Below, piece after piece: positions 20,348-29,438 of a stretch of DNA of 42,485 bases. The position numbers were made by a program, and so were the translations under genes. Within the stretch, counting starts at the first letter, position 1. Each line of letters starts with the position of its first letter. This stretch comes from a virus, in IMG/VR virus record IMGVR_UViG_3300044707_000408, positions 1-42,485 of that record; one strand, 5' to 3'. Below the pieces are notes generated by a model. It saw nothing but the letters and a program-made list of their open reading frames with translations. It was not told where the DNA came from and searched no databases.

Positions 20348-23300
20348 GTGCCGCAGCCTCCTTCGTTGAGTTTCTGTCGCAGGTCGTCAATCTGGGCCTT
20401 GGTACCCTCAATCTGGCGCTGTTGTTCAGGCAGCGGCAGCCGGGGGCGCCCTGCGGCGAAGTCCTGCACCGGCACCACCACCTCACCTGAAATATCCTGC
20501 GCAGCAGCCTTTACCGCCTCCTTCACGGTCTTGCCGTGGGCGGCCACTTGGTCGGGGTCGAATCCGGCAAAGATCAGCTCATTCCGGAACTTGTTGGCCG
20601 ACTTGGAACCACCCTTGGCCTTGTCGTTCGCCAACACATAGGCAGCGCGATCGAGATCGGACTCGAACTTCAGGGTGTTCCGGCCGTACCGGGGGGAGGC
20701 CTTGGCCAGGTCGGGGGGCAGGGTGAACTGGGGAGCGCCGGATGCCTCGCGGAATATCGATGACAAGGACCCAGGACCATCAGACGTGGGCACTGCCTCC
20801 ATGTCCCACGTCCGCTGGAACCATCCGTCTTTGCTGGATGTCGTAAGAGGTGCAGCTGAATAGTCGTATTTGTTTATAAGATTGCCCTGCCGGAAGTCTT
20901 CGAAGATCGAGCGTGTCGACATAAACCCGTTGCCACTAAGAGCATTCCAAACTTTTTCGCCAAAATCAAGAACACGGTCGACACCGGAGAAGAATTTGAG
21001 CGCCAGTTGCCCGACCTTGCCCTCTGGCGCATACTCCCCAAGGAGGTACTGCGTCGGATCCATTCCACCTTTTCTTGCTGCTGCATAGCGCTGTACCGCA
21101 ACTGCTTGGGATTCGCCATAGGATATCTTGGCGCCGTCCAGCAAATGGCCGCTACCGATGGCAATCTTGAGGCGCGCCCAAATGGAGTCAATCACCCTTG
21201 CTTCTTTTTCGCCAAGGGCTACAAATTGAATGCGGTGCCATGCTTCATGGTAGGCCGTTTCCGTCCCGTCAAAAAGAGTCATGGGGTTATCCATTCCGTT
21301 AATCGTAATGTAGTCTTGTTCAAAATCTGGGGGTTGGTGCGGGGTGTAGGAGCCTTTCACCTCCGCAGTTTCCCCAGGCATGCCACCCCACTCCTTGGGG
21401 ACCTGCCGGGTTGGGTAGACATCATTAAACCGGATCGCTACATCATCGCCTGCTACTTCGCGGATCGTATTCGTGAGTATGGTACGCAACTTATCTTTTG
21501 TTTCTGGGGAAAGTTTTCTGTTCTCAAGGAAGGTCCAGTCAACTCCCAGCCCCTGCGCCTTCTTCTCCTGTAACGAAAGGAGGTCGTAGCCCTCGGCCTC
21601 CCGCGCCGCCTTCTCTGCTGCCCAGGCGATCTCGGCATCCTGCCGGGCGTACTCCGCTGCCAGACGCAGCTCATCGGCGGCGGCCTGCCGGGTGGCGGGC
21701 ATGTTCGGCAGCTGATCCTCCAGCGGCAGCGCCGGATCCATGGCGGCTAACTCCCGTCGCACCGCCCTGATGTCTGCCGATGGGGCCTGGGGGAGACCGA
21801 GCGGCTGCATCTCGGTGGGCCGCACCTCTCCGTTAGCAATCAACCGCTGAACGGCGTGGGCCTCCAATGTCGCCCGATCAATGCCGGGAAGCTCCGCCAT
21901 GACATCAGCAGCCTCGGCAGCAAGGGCCTGCTGTCGTGCCTCGATTCTGTTGGCCTGGCTCTGCAGGTACTTGTCCAGCCCCCGCACTTGGTTGGCGAGG
22001 GTGCCGCCCAAGGCGTTCAGGTCTGCGCCCAGGGCATCGCTGATTGGGGTGCCGCGGCGGCGGCGGCGAGCAGGGCCGGCCGCATCGATAACGGGAAGCT
22101 CGGGGGGGATGCTTGCCAGCTCCTGCGGGGTGGCCTTCATGCCGCTGTTGGCCAACTCCCGCTCGATGCTGTCGCCAATCTCCCGCTGGATCTGCTTGGC
22201 CACGATCGAGGCGTTTTCGCCCTGCGCGATCCGCTCAGCCCCCTTGCTTAACAGCTCCCCCACGGGGCCCGATGCGTTCTTGAGGGTGTCGAACAAGCCC
22301 AGGGCCTGCTGCGCATCAGCCACCCGCTGGCCGGCGGCAGCGGTGTCGATCGTGGTGGCGCCGGCCTCGCTGAGGGCATCGGCGTTCCGGGTGGCGAATC
22401 CGAACAGGCGCCGGTCCTTGGCCAGGCCCGACCGGACATCGGCGACCAGCTCGGCCCGCTGCAGCATCGGGTTCAGCACTTCATCGCCAAACAGGCCACC
22501 CTGCGCCGACGAGGCCACCACGTTGCCCTGTTGCTTGGCCTGATCCAACACCTCGCGGAATGTGTCCTCGGTCATCTTCGGCCGCTGCTTCAGCACCTGG
22601 TAGGCGCCGCGCATCCCTGGTTCGTCAAGGCCCGATTCACCCAGTGCCACGTAGCGGCCCAGCCGCTGCTCGCCGTTTACCGCGTCCTGGAAGATGTCCT
22701 GCGGCAACTTGCTCAGGGCTAGGCCCTGTCGTCCCCAACCCTTGTCGAGGGGGATGCCGGCGGCCTGCAGCTGCGCCTGATCGGTCAGCCCGGTGGACCG
22801 GATGAACTTCGCCGCATCAAACGGGGTGCCGTTGCCCGCGCTGATGTTGCTGATCGCTCCGGCGGCCCTGGCCCCAGCGGGGGTGGTGGCGTTCACCTCC
22901 TCCACCCGCAGCGTCGGGACGCCAAGGCGGCCGGCCAGGGCCCGGCGGTTGTGGCCGTTGACCACCTTCGTTCGTCCGTCACGGGGATCCGTGAACACCT
23001 CCAGCACCCCTTCGGCGTTGGGATCCCATCGCTCAACGCCGCCCAGCGACTGCCCCAGCTGCTCGCCCTGCGCGTTGACGCCCTCCTTGTATTGGAACTC
23101 CTGAGGCGCCGCGTAGATGTCCTCGGTTCGCATGGTGCGGATGTCGCCGCGCAACCGGTTCGGCACGATCGTGGTGCCATCGGCGGAGAGGCCCTGCATC
23201 CCGTTGATGACCTCCTCGCGGGAGAAGGGCCACTCCTTGCCGGTGTCGTCGGCGATCCGTTGCGCCAGGGCAGGGCTGGCGTCCGGGTGCGATAACTCCT

Positions 23301-25206
23301 CCAAGGTGGTGGCGGGGAGTCTGTCGAGCTGCGCCGACCAGGGCTGCAGATCACCAGCGCCATTCAGGTAGATGTCGCTGAGCCTTTTGGTCGGGATGCC
23401 GGCCCAGGCCTCGCTGATCTCCGGCCGTGGCTGCGGCGCCGGCCGGGAGGCGATCACCTCCTCGATGTGCTGGAGCGCAGGGCCGCCATCGGCGCCGATG
23501 GCGGCCAGCGCCTGGAGCTCGGCCGGATCCAGCTGGCTCACCAGCTTCTGCACATCCGCCACCTCTGGCAGGTCCGGCTCGTAGGACGACGGATCAAGCG
23601 GGGCGACTTCCTCGGCCGCCGCCGCCGGAGCTGTCAAGGATTCCTTTGGAGCGGGGGGCTCTTGCCGTGCGCCTGCCTTGGCGCCCAGCCACTGCTGCGC
23701 AGGGCTGCTGGGATCAGGGCCCATTCCCCATGGATCGGCGAGTCCCTCACCACGCAGCTCATCTCGTGGCGCCAAGGGTTGCCGAGGCAGGGTGGCGACA
23801 GGAGCAGATTCGACTGGCCTGACCGGAACGATGGCGGTCGAGGCGTTTTTCCGCAGCCACTCCTGATAAGCCGGGCCGCCCTCTCGTGGGACTGGCGCGG
23901 GTGGCTCCACGGGGAGGGCGTCTCCCCGCTCCATCATCCCTAGCGCGTGCTGCACCGGGCTGGCGTCCATCGGCCCTAGGTCGGGGTTGGAGCCGTCGGA
24001 GCCGCGGCGTCCCAGGTAGTCCTGCAACTCCGACGGCTCCGGCACGGCGATCACATTCCGCACGGGTTTCGGCTCCACGGGGGCGGTGACCGGCTGCTGC
24101 TGCCCACCACGGCCCCATCGGGCCAGCACCGCATCGCGGGCTTTATTGGGGGTCTGCGGGATCGGGATCGGGGCCGGCTTCTCCAGCGCCTGCTCGGTGA
24201 AGCGCTGCTGCCCGTCGATGTCCTCCACCAGGCCCCGCGCCTTCAACTTCTCCCCGGCGGTGGTGTGGGCGGTGTTGGCGCCGGCCGCCCGCTGGTATCG
24301 GCGGATGCTGCGGAAGCCTTTACCCACGGCCCTGACACCAGCCGATCCGGCCAGGCCCAGCAGCTCGCCGCCGATGATGTTGGGGATCAGGCTCTTGACG
24401 GCCGCCGTCACCCGGTCGTCCTTTGTCGGGTCCACCGACAGCGGCACGCCGTCGACGCCGGTGAGGGCTCCCACCATGTTGCTTATGTTGCCCTGGGTGG
24501 AGTCCTGCAGCAGGGCCCCCATGCCATGGGTCACGCCCAGGGCGGTCCCGTATCGCAGCCCCCTGGCGGCCCAGCTCGTGCCACCAACAGCGACGCGTCG
24601 GCCAACAGCTCCACCGATTGGCAGGGTGGCGGCCTCAATGCCAGCCATGCGGCCCATGTTGTCGATCACACCGCGCTGTCCCTCGGTCAGATCCTCCGGC
24701 TGCTTGGCCCCCAGCATCTCGTAGCCGGCTCTGGCAATGGCGTTTAGCGCTCGACCCGGTGGCGATCGGCGGGCGTCCGCGTACTTGCCCGGCGCCAAAA
24801 TCTTCTGGCCCAGGGCAATCAGCCCTTCCCCTGCTGTTTGGAAGGCGCCGAAACTGGATGCCGCATTCACCTGCCGCAATACAGGTGAAGACCCTTGGAT
24901 GTTGGAAATTAGCTTTGCTTCGGGAATCACCCTTTCCAGTACGACTTGTAACGGGTCCTTCCATGGCGGCTGGCTGGTCCCCGGCCTCTGCGTCCCCTGG
25001 AGACTGCTGATCTGCTTCCCGGCATACCGCAGTTCGTTGACGATCGGATGCCACCACGGTTTCTCCGCGGCCTTGGCCTTTGGCTTGGCCTTGGCCTTGG
25101 CTTTCGGCTTGGGGCCGGGAGTCGGCGGCGGCGGGACGTGATCCTGCGAGTGATCGTCACCGACCAGCTGCCAACGGCCGTTGACCTTCTTCAGTTCCTG
25201 GGGCAT
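20344..25206 (-). CDS. Giant internal virion polyvalent protein with ParB-like and HExxH domains
   Basis: This 1620-aa protein has a good GGGAGG Shine-Dalgarno. Residues 33-50 are a Lys/Ala/Pro tract (KPKAKAKAKPKAKA). A long Pro-rich middle follows. Around 720-760 lies a ParB/Srx-like block (FTDPRDGRTKVVNGHNRRAL then AGRLGVPTLRVEEV). Around 1290-1350 there is a putative zinc metallopeptidase block: ITINGMDNPMTLF, then TAYHEAWHRIQ with H1320, E1321 and H1324. The C-terminus carries a domain read as 'LPPDLAKASPRYG...LKFESDLDRAAYVLAN', which I recall from other cyanophage virion proteins. Such multi-domain polyvalent proteins are injected with phage DNA and act on the new host. The HExxH segment (about 20870-21560) is distinctly AT-richer than the rest. 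Confidence 0.75.
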   Translation of the reverse strand: MPQELKKVNGRWQLVGDDHSQDHVPPPPTPGPKPKAKAKAKPKAKAAEKPWWHPIVNELRYAGKQISSLQGTQRPGTSQPPWKDPLQVVLERVIPEAKLISNIQGSSPVLRQVNAASSFGAFQTAGEGLIALGQKILAPGKYADARRSPPGRALNAIARAGYEMLGAKQPEDLTEGQRGVIDNMGRMAGIEAATLPIGGAVGRRVAVGGTSWAARGLRYGTALGVTHGMGALLQDSTQGNISNMVGALTGVDGVPLSVDPTKDDRVTAAVKSLIPNIIGGELLGLAGSAGVRAVGKGFRSIRRYQRAAGANTAHTTAGEKLKARGLVEDIDGQQRFTEQALEKPAPIPIPQTPNKARDAVLARWGRGGQQQPVTAPVEPKPVRNVIAVPEPSELQDYLGRRGSDGSNPDLGPMDASPVQHALGMMERGDALPVEPPAPVPREGGPAYQEWLRKNASTAIVPVRPVESAPVATLPRQPLAPRDELRGEGLADPWGMGPDPSSPAQQWLGAKAGARQEPPAPKESLTAPAAAAEEVAPLDPSSYEPDLPEVADVQKLVSQLDPAELQALAAIGADGGPALQHIEEVIASRPAPQPRPEISEAWAGIPTKRLSDIYLNGAGDLQPWSAQLDRLPATTLEELSHPDASPALAQRIADDTGKEWPFSREEVINGMQGLSADGTTIVPNRLRGDIRTMRTEDIYAAPQEFQYKEGVNAQGEQLGQSLGGVERWDPNAEGVLEVFTDPRDGRTKVVNGHNRRALAGRLGVPTLRVEEVNATTPAGARAAGAISNISAGNGTPFDAAKFIRSTGLTDQAQLQAAGIPLDKGWGRQGLALSKLPQDIFQDAVNGEQRLGRYVALGESGLDEPGMRGAYQVLKQRPKMTEDTFREVLDQAKQQGNVVASSAQGGLFGDEVLNPMLQRAELVADVRSGLAKDRRLFGFATRNADALSEAGATTIDTAAAGQRVADAQQALGLFDTLKNASGPVGELLSKGAERIAQGENASIVAKQIQREIGDSIERELANSGMKATPQELASIPPELPVIDAAGPARRRRRGTPISDALGADLNALGGTLANQVRGLDKYLQSQANRIEARQQALAAEAADVMAELPGIDRATLEAHAVQRLIANGEVRPTEMQPLGLPQAPSADIRAVRRELAAMDPALPLEDQLPNMPATRQAAADELRLAAEYARQDAEIAWAAEKAAREAEGYDLLSLQEKKAQGLGVDWTFLENRKLSPETKDKLRTILTNTIREVAGDDVAIRFNDVYPTRQVPKEWGGMPGETAEVKGSYTPHQPPDFEQDYITINGMDNPMTLFDGTETAYHEAWHRIQFVALGEKEARVIDSIWARLKIAIGSGHLLDGAKISYGESQAVAVQRYAAARKGGMDPTQYLLGEYAPEGKVGQLALKFFSGVDRVLDFGEKVWNALSGNGFMSTRSIFEDFRQGNLINKYDYSAAPLTTSSKDGWFQRTWDMEAVPTSDGPGSLSSIFREASGAPQFTLPPDLAKASPRYGRNTLKFESDLDRAAYVLANDKAKGGSKSANKFRNELIFAGFDPDQVAAHGKTVKEAVKAAAQDISGEVVVPVQDFAAGRPRLPLPEQQRQIEGTKAQIDDLRQKLNEGGCGT

Positions 25207-25211
25207 AGCCG

Positions 25212-28145
25212 TTACCTCCCGCGATGGCTGCTGATGATTTGCAGCAGCTTGTTCACGTATGCGGGGTCGGTTGCGTACCCCTGTCTCTTCAGCTCGCGCG
25301 CTGCTTCTTCAAGGCTTGGCATCCGGTTGACGCCACGGTCGCCCTGATACCACTTGCTCACCAGATAGCGCACGCTGTCTTGCGGGCTGGCGAAATCCAT
25401 GAAGCTGTCAACCACGTCGACGCGCTTCCCGTTGATTACCTCCCACGTTCTCTTGCGCGAGCCGGGTCCTTTTTGCCCGAAGTAGCTGTTCCTGCCGCTG
25501 GTGTATTTGCCCCAGCCCGACTCAAGCGCCCACTGGGCGGCGACAAGATCCGGGAACTTTGCCCCAGCCGATTTGGCCCAGGAGACGACCTGGCTCCATC
25601 CAGGGCCGGGCCCCGAGCTGTTGGTGGCCCTGCCGCCGCTACCCATAAAAGGGGCTCCGCCATCCCAGCCGCCTCCGCCATCACGGGCACGCATCGAAAT
25701 CGTGAACTGGCCAGGCGCCGCGCTGCGGGCCCCGAACCTTGGCCACTCGGCAGCCGAAACCGGTTGCGCCCCCGTGGCGGCATCCATGGCCCAGCGGCTG
25801 AAGCTACCCAGCGCTGATTGACCCTGGGAGGCCATCGCCACCAGGTACCGCTGCGGTGTCGTGATAGCGCTGCTCTGATCGTTCAGGCGCTTCATCGCTT
25901 CCGGTGGCACGTTGATCCCGTAGCGGGCCCCCTGGACCCGCAGGAACTCCGCTGGCGATGGCGCCAGCGCATCCATGGCGGCACGCCTCAGCTGGGGAGA
26001 GAAGCCGCCACCGTTCGCGGCGTTCACCAGCTCTCGACCGACTGCCTCCTTGCTCAGGATTGACTCGTTCTGGTAGTTGCGGAGCCGCTGTTGCCGGTTG
26101 GGCATCGTGTCGAGCTGCTTGACGCCCCAGGTCGGTGGTGCGGGAGGGCCGGCCGGCTTGCCGCTGGGTTTGGGGGCATTTGGATCCGGTGCCATGGCAT
26201 TGAGCCCCGGCAGCGAGGGGGTGCCGGAGATTCGCCCCCCAGGGAATAGCAGGTTGAAGGCTGTCGGGTTTTTAGTGGCGAAGTCTGCGGCGGCGCGGCT
26301 GGCCTCCTCGTAGGTCTCCCCAGGGTTCAGCGGTCCGCCTTTCTTTGCGGCGGCTGCGGCGACGGCGCTGTTCACGGCCGGGTACAGGGCCGAGTTGTAC
26401 CGCCGCACCGATTCGGCCAGGTTGGCGGCACGCTCGGTTTTGGCGTTTGTGCTGCCGGCTCGCTGGATCTCCTTGTAGTTGGCGCCGTAGTTGGCGGCCA
26501 GCGCTGCATCCTTGGCGGCCTCCACCGCTCGGTTCACTTCGGCGGGGACCAGCGTGGCGGATCGGCCGTCCTTGGATCGAATGATTGACTCAAGCTTGGA
26601 TGCCGTTTCCCCGAACTTCGACGGGTTGATCTGCCCCCGCGTTGCAGCCAGCTCGCGCCGCAGCGCCGCCGGGTCAAAGTCCGCGCCCCAGGCATCACGG
26701 GCCCTGGCCAGCACATCTTCGCCGGCATCCGGGGCATAGCTCTTGCCCTTGATGTCGATCTGGAGACCCAGCTGGTCGTTGATCACCTTCAGCAGTGGCG
26801 CTACGGGAGCGTTGGGGTTCTGCTGCCGGAACCGCGCCAGGAGCTGATTGCTGCGCTCCACCATGGCGGCCTGATCGAGGGGGGCCTCATTGCCGGGCTG
26901 GTAGATGCCCCCCACCGCCGGCAGGTTCCCGGAAGCCGGGGCTCCATTGATCAGCATGTCGCTGAAATTTTGAACCCCCTGCTCCTCTTGGCGCTTCTGC
27001 ACCGCCCAGCCGTACTTCATCTCGGTGTCGGCGGCCGTTTCCGGGAACATCTGCGCCAGCGTTTGCTGCACCGCCCGCTTGGCGACCGGGTCCCAGAACG
27101 TGGGCCCCACCTTGATGCGATCCACGATGTTTTTGAACACCGGATCCTGCCCGTAGGCCGCCTCGGTGCGCAGCGCCTTGTAGACCGTTTCGGCCAGCTT
27201 CAGCGGCTGCCCGCCGTTGCCCATCAGGCCCGAGTGATAGGTCAGGATCTTGCCGGCCTGGGTCATCACCTCGGCCTGGGCGTCCTCGTTGAAGGTGGGG
27301 CTCTTTCGCTCGAGCATCACCCCCGAGCTGCCGATCGTGATCTGGGGGGCGCCGCCGAGCGCCTGCCGCTGCACATCCATGACGAGGCTGCGGATCTGCC
27401 CCGCGGCCACGCCCGGCAGGGTGCTGTCGAGGAACTTCACCCGGTCCTCGCGGGCCCTGTTGCCGACCTTCTCCTCGGCGGCAGTGATCTTTGGCAGGGC
27501 ATAGTTCAGGAAGCCCGGTGATGCGGTATCGAGCCCGTACTTCTCGGTCAGCTGGCGGATGTAGCCAGCCTTCATCTGCGCCAGGGCCCCCTGCCCTCTG
27601 TCGGGCGAGAGGAACATGGCTGGCCCCATCTCTTCGTAGGCGCCCAGCATCCCGGCCTCGGCCTCGGCGCCGGCCAGCTTCGCCAGCCCCCGCTGCACCC
27701 CCTGCTCCCGGTAGGGGTTAAGCAGGTTCATCAGGATTCCCGCCTCCGGGTCGCGCCTGCCCAGTTCGCGGTTGGCCTTGGCGTAATCGAAGGCACCGGC
27801 CTCGTTGGTCGCATCCGCCTGGCTGAGGGCCTTCAGTGCCATGTTTTTGGCAAAGACACTGGCCTCCCCCTGTTGCGATGCCCAGCCAACGGCGCTTTCG
27901 GCCGCACCCTGGAGCACGCTGGTCAGATTGGCATTGAATGGCGCGAGCGCTTGCGCTAACTCCTGGAACCGGTTGACGCCGGCGTAGCTGGCCTGGTCGG
28001 GGCCTCGCAGCGTGGTGATCCCCTGCAACTGGGGCATGGCCGGCGGGCCCGCAATAGCGCCGGGCTGGGTCTGCGCCGGCTGGATGAAGGCCGCAACTGG
28101 CTTGGCTTCCGGGTTGACCTGGCCGAGAGGGAGATTCGTTTCCAT
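25212..28145 (-). CDS. Internal virion protein with C-terminal glucosaminidase domain
   Basis: This 977-aa protein starts at ATG 28145, overlapping the previous stop (TGATG). Residues 1-840 are helical and Ala/Gln-rich, typical of an ejection-channel protein (T7 gp15/gp16 type). Residues 850-977 form a muramidase domain of the FlgJ/GH73 type: FPDLVAAQWALESGWGKYTSG with the presumed catalytic Glu in ALESGWG, then NSYFGQKG, DSFMDFASPQDSVRYLVS, and a C-terminal ATDPAYVNKLLQII. It would locally open peptidoglycan during DNA entry. T7 places a transglycosylase at the N-terminus of gp16; here a different enzyme is at the C-terminus. The stop codon is embedded in the Shine-Dalgarno of the 1620-aa gene. 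Confidence 0.85.
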   Translation of the reverse strand: METNLPLGQVNPEAKPVAAFIQPAQTQPGAIAGPPAMPQLQGITTLRGPDQASYAGVNRFQELAQALAPFNANLTSVLQGAAESAVGWASQQGEASVFAKNMALKALSQADATNEAGAFDYAKANRELGRRDPEAGILMNLLNPYREQGVQRGLAKLAGAEAEAGMLGAYEEMGPAMFLSPDRGQGALAQMKAGYIRQLTEKYGLDTASPGFLNYALPKITAAEEKVGNRAREDRVKFLDSTLPGVAAGQIRSLVMDVQRQALGGAPQITIGSSGVMLERKSPTFNEDAQAEVMTQAGKILTYHSGLMGNGGQPLKLAETVYKALRTEAAYGQDPVFKNIVDRIKVGPTFWDPVAKRAVQQTLAQMFPETAADTEMKYGWAVQKRQEEQGVQNFSDMLINGAPASGNLPAVGGIYQPGNEAPLDQAAMVERSNQLLARFRQQNPNAPVAPLLKVINDQLGLQIDIKGKSYAPDAGEDVLARARDAWGADFDPAALRRELAATRGQINPSKFGETASKLESIIRSKDGRSATLVPAEVNRAVEAAKDAALAANYGANYKEIQRAGSTNAKTERAANLAESVRRYNSALYPAVNSAVAAAAAKKGGPLNPGETYEEASRAAADFATKNPTAFNLLFPGGRISGTPSLPGLNAMAPDPNAPKPSGKPAGPPAPPTWGVKQLDTMPNRQQRLRNYQNESILSKEAVGRELVNAANGGGFSPQLRRAAMDALAPSPAEFLRVQGARYGINVPPEAMKRLNDQSSAITTPQRYLVAMASQGQSALGSFSRWAMDAATGAQPVSAAEWPRFGARSAAPGQFTISMRARDGGGGWDGGAPFMGSGGRATNSSGPGPGWSQVVSWAKSAGAKFPDLVAAQWALESGWGKYTSGRNSYFGQKGPGSRKRTWEVINGKRVDVVDSFMDFASPQDSVRYLVSKWYQGDRGVNRMPSLEEAARELKRQGYATDPAYVNKLLQIISSHRGR

Positions 28146-28984
28146 CAGGCGATGTCAGCCCAGGGGCCAGCGCTGCCCTTGGGCTCAGCGGCCTTTTTGA
28201 GCCCTGACGCGCTGCCCATGTAGGTCTTGACCCCGCCCAGCAGGGCTGAGCCAATCCGCAGTGCGGCGTTGCCGCTGGGGCCAGTGCCGGTCATCGACGG
28301 AGCCGCCGGCTGCATCAGTGCAGGCATCGGCGCGAACGGTTCGATTGGTTCGATGTAGGCAGTCGGCGTGTAGAACTGCTGGCTGTTCCACTCGCTCAGG
28401 TATCTCCCCACCAAAGCGGTCTGCTCCCGGCTGAACTGATTGCGCTGCAGCCGGTCGTTGATCTGCGCGATCGTGTTGTAGTCGCCAGCTTGCCGGGCGT
28501 AGTTGTTGATCAGCCGATCAACGGAAAGGCCCTCGGCGTCCATGGCTTGCACCGAGGCCCTGGCCTGCAGTGTCCGCCAGCCGTACTGCTGCTGGGCGAC
28601 CGCGGCTCGCATGGCAACCTCCTGCAGGCGGTTCGATGCGGCCTGCGAGTTGCCGAGGAACTCCGCACCAGCGGCGGCACGGCTGTCGCGCACCACATTG
28701 GCCTGGTTGATCTGTTTTGCCAGCTCGAAGCTCTGCAGCTGGTGGACATAGCCCAGCTGCTGCTGGTACTGCACCTGCTGGCCCCAGAATTGATACTGGG
28801 CGTTGGCATCACTGAAGCGCTGGTTTTGACCGGCCTGCCACTGGGCAAACTGATTATTTACCTTTTGGAAAGTGCTCTGATTTAGGTAGTCCTGCTTTGC
28901 GGCCGCATCTTGTTGCGCACCCGTAAACAGGCCCAGGGCGGTGTCGGCAACCGCGATCCCTGCGCTGAACGGATCGATTATCAC
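28145..28984 (-). CDS. Internal virion protein (T7 gp14-like)
   Basis: This 279-aa protein starts at GTG 28984, overlapping the upstream stop (GTGA). It begins MIIDPFSAGIAVADTALGLF, a short hydrophobic segment with small residues as in T7 gp14 (196 aa). This is followed by long Gln/Ala-rich helices (QFAQWQAGQNQRFSDANAQY, VHQLQSFELAKQINQANVV), and a Pro-rich C-terminal tail (IEPIEPFAPMPALMQPAAPS). In T7, gp14 forms the outer-membrane part of the ejection channel. The order gp13-like, gp14-like, then two large core proteins is kept here. Confidence 0.75.
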   Translation of the reverse strand: MIIDPFSAGIAVADTALGLFTGAQQDAAAKQDYLNQSTFQKVNNQFAQWQAGQNQRFSDANAQYQFWGQQVQYQQQLGYVHQLQSFELAKQINQANVVRDSRAAAGAEFLGNSQAASNRLQEVAMRAAVAQQQYGWRTLQARASVQAMDAEGLSVDRLINNYARQAGDYNTIAQINDRLQRNQFSREQTALVGRYLSEWNSQQFYTPTAYIEPIEPFAPMPALMQPAAPSMTGTGPSGNAALRIGSALLGGVKTYMGSASGLKKAAEPKGSAGPWADIA

Positions 28985-29436
28985 TTCGGCACCCCTTCAA
29001 ACATGCAGAACAAAGCGCTGCTGGGACCGAACGGAGTCGGTTGGTAGACCAAGAAACCAAGCGATTTCAGCCACCGAATCGAGTCCACGTTCTTGGCAAA
29101 AACCCAGTTGCTGAGTGGACCATAGCGCTGGAGACAGCGATTTACCCAGCCCTTCCCCTCCCGGATGAACTGCCGCCGGTTGGCAGCGGTGGCCAGCAGT
29201 CCATCAGTGCAAAGCATCCAGATCACGCCACCCCCGGCAACGCCGCACAACGCCACCGGCACGCCGCCGTCATCAACCACGGCATGGCACTCGGTACCGA
29301 GGCTGGCCTGCCAGCTCTGCCGCACGGCTTCGAGGGGGCTCAGGCGATTGCTCAGCCATACCTCGCGGCGGTCCGCTTCCCGCAGGTTGTGGCCGATGAA
29401 GTCCACCACGTCGCTGGTGGCATGGGCCCATCTCAT
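28981..29436 (-). CDS. Internal virion/acetyltransferase-fold protein (T7 gp13-like)
   Basis: This 151-aa protein starts at ATG 29436, three bases after the tail tubular B stop; an in-frame start at 29499 lies inside that gene. The sequence pattern is GNAT-like (DUF2833 type). A helix WLSNRLSPLEAVRQSW comes first. Strands around ECHAVVDDGGVPVALCGVAGGGVIWMLCTDG follow, then RRQFIREGKGWVNRCLQ, and a final SIRWLKSLGFLVYQPTPFG, the last matching the 'L.SLGF' end of acetyltransferase folds. The acetyl-CoA-binding Q/R-x-x-G-x-G/A loop is not obvious, so it is probably non-catalytic. T7 gp13 has the same location between gp12 and gp14. Confidence 0.7.
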   Translation of the reverse strand: MRWAHATSDVVDFIGHNLREADRREVWLSNRLSPLEAVRQSWQASLGTECHAVVDDGGVPVALCGVAGGGVIWMLCTDGLLATAANRRQFIREGKGWVNRCLQRYGPLSNWVFAKNVDSIRWLKSLGFLVYQPTPFGPSSALFCMFEGVPK

Positions 29437-29438
29437 TG

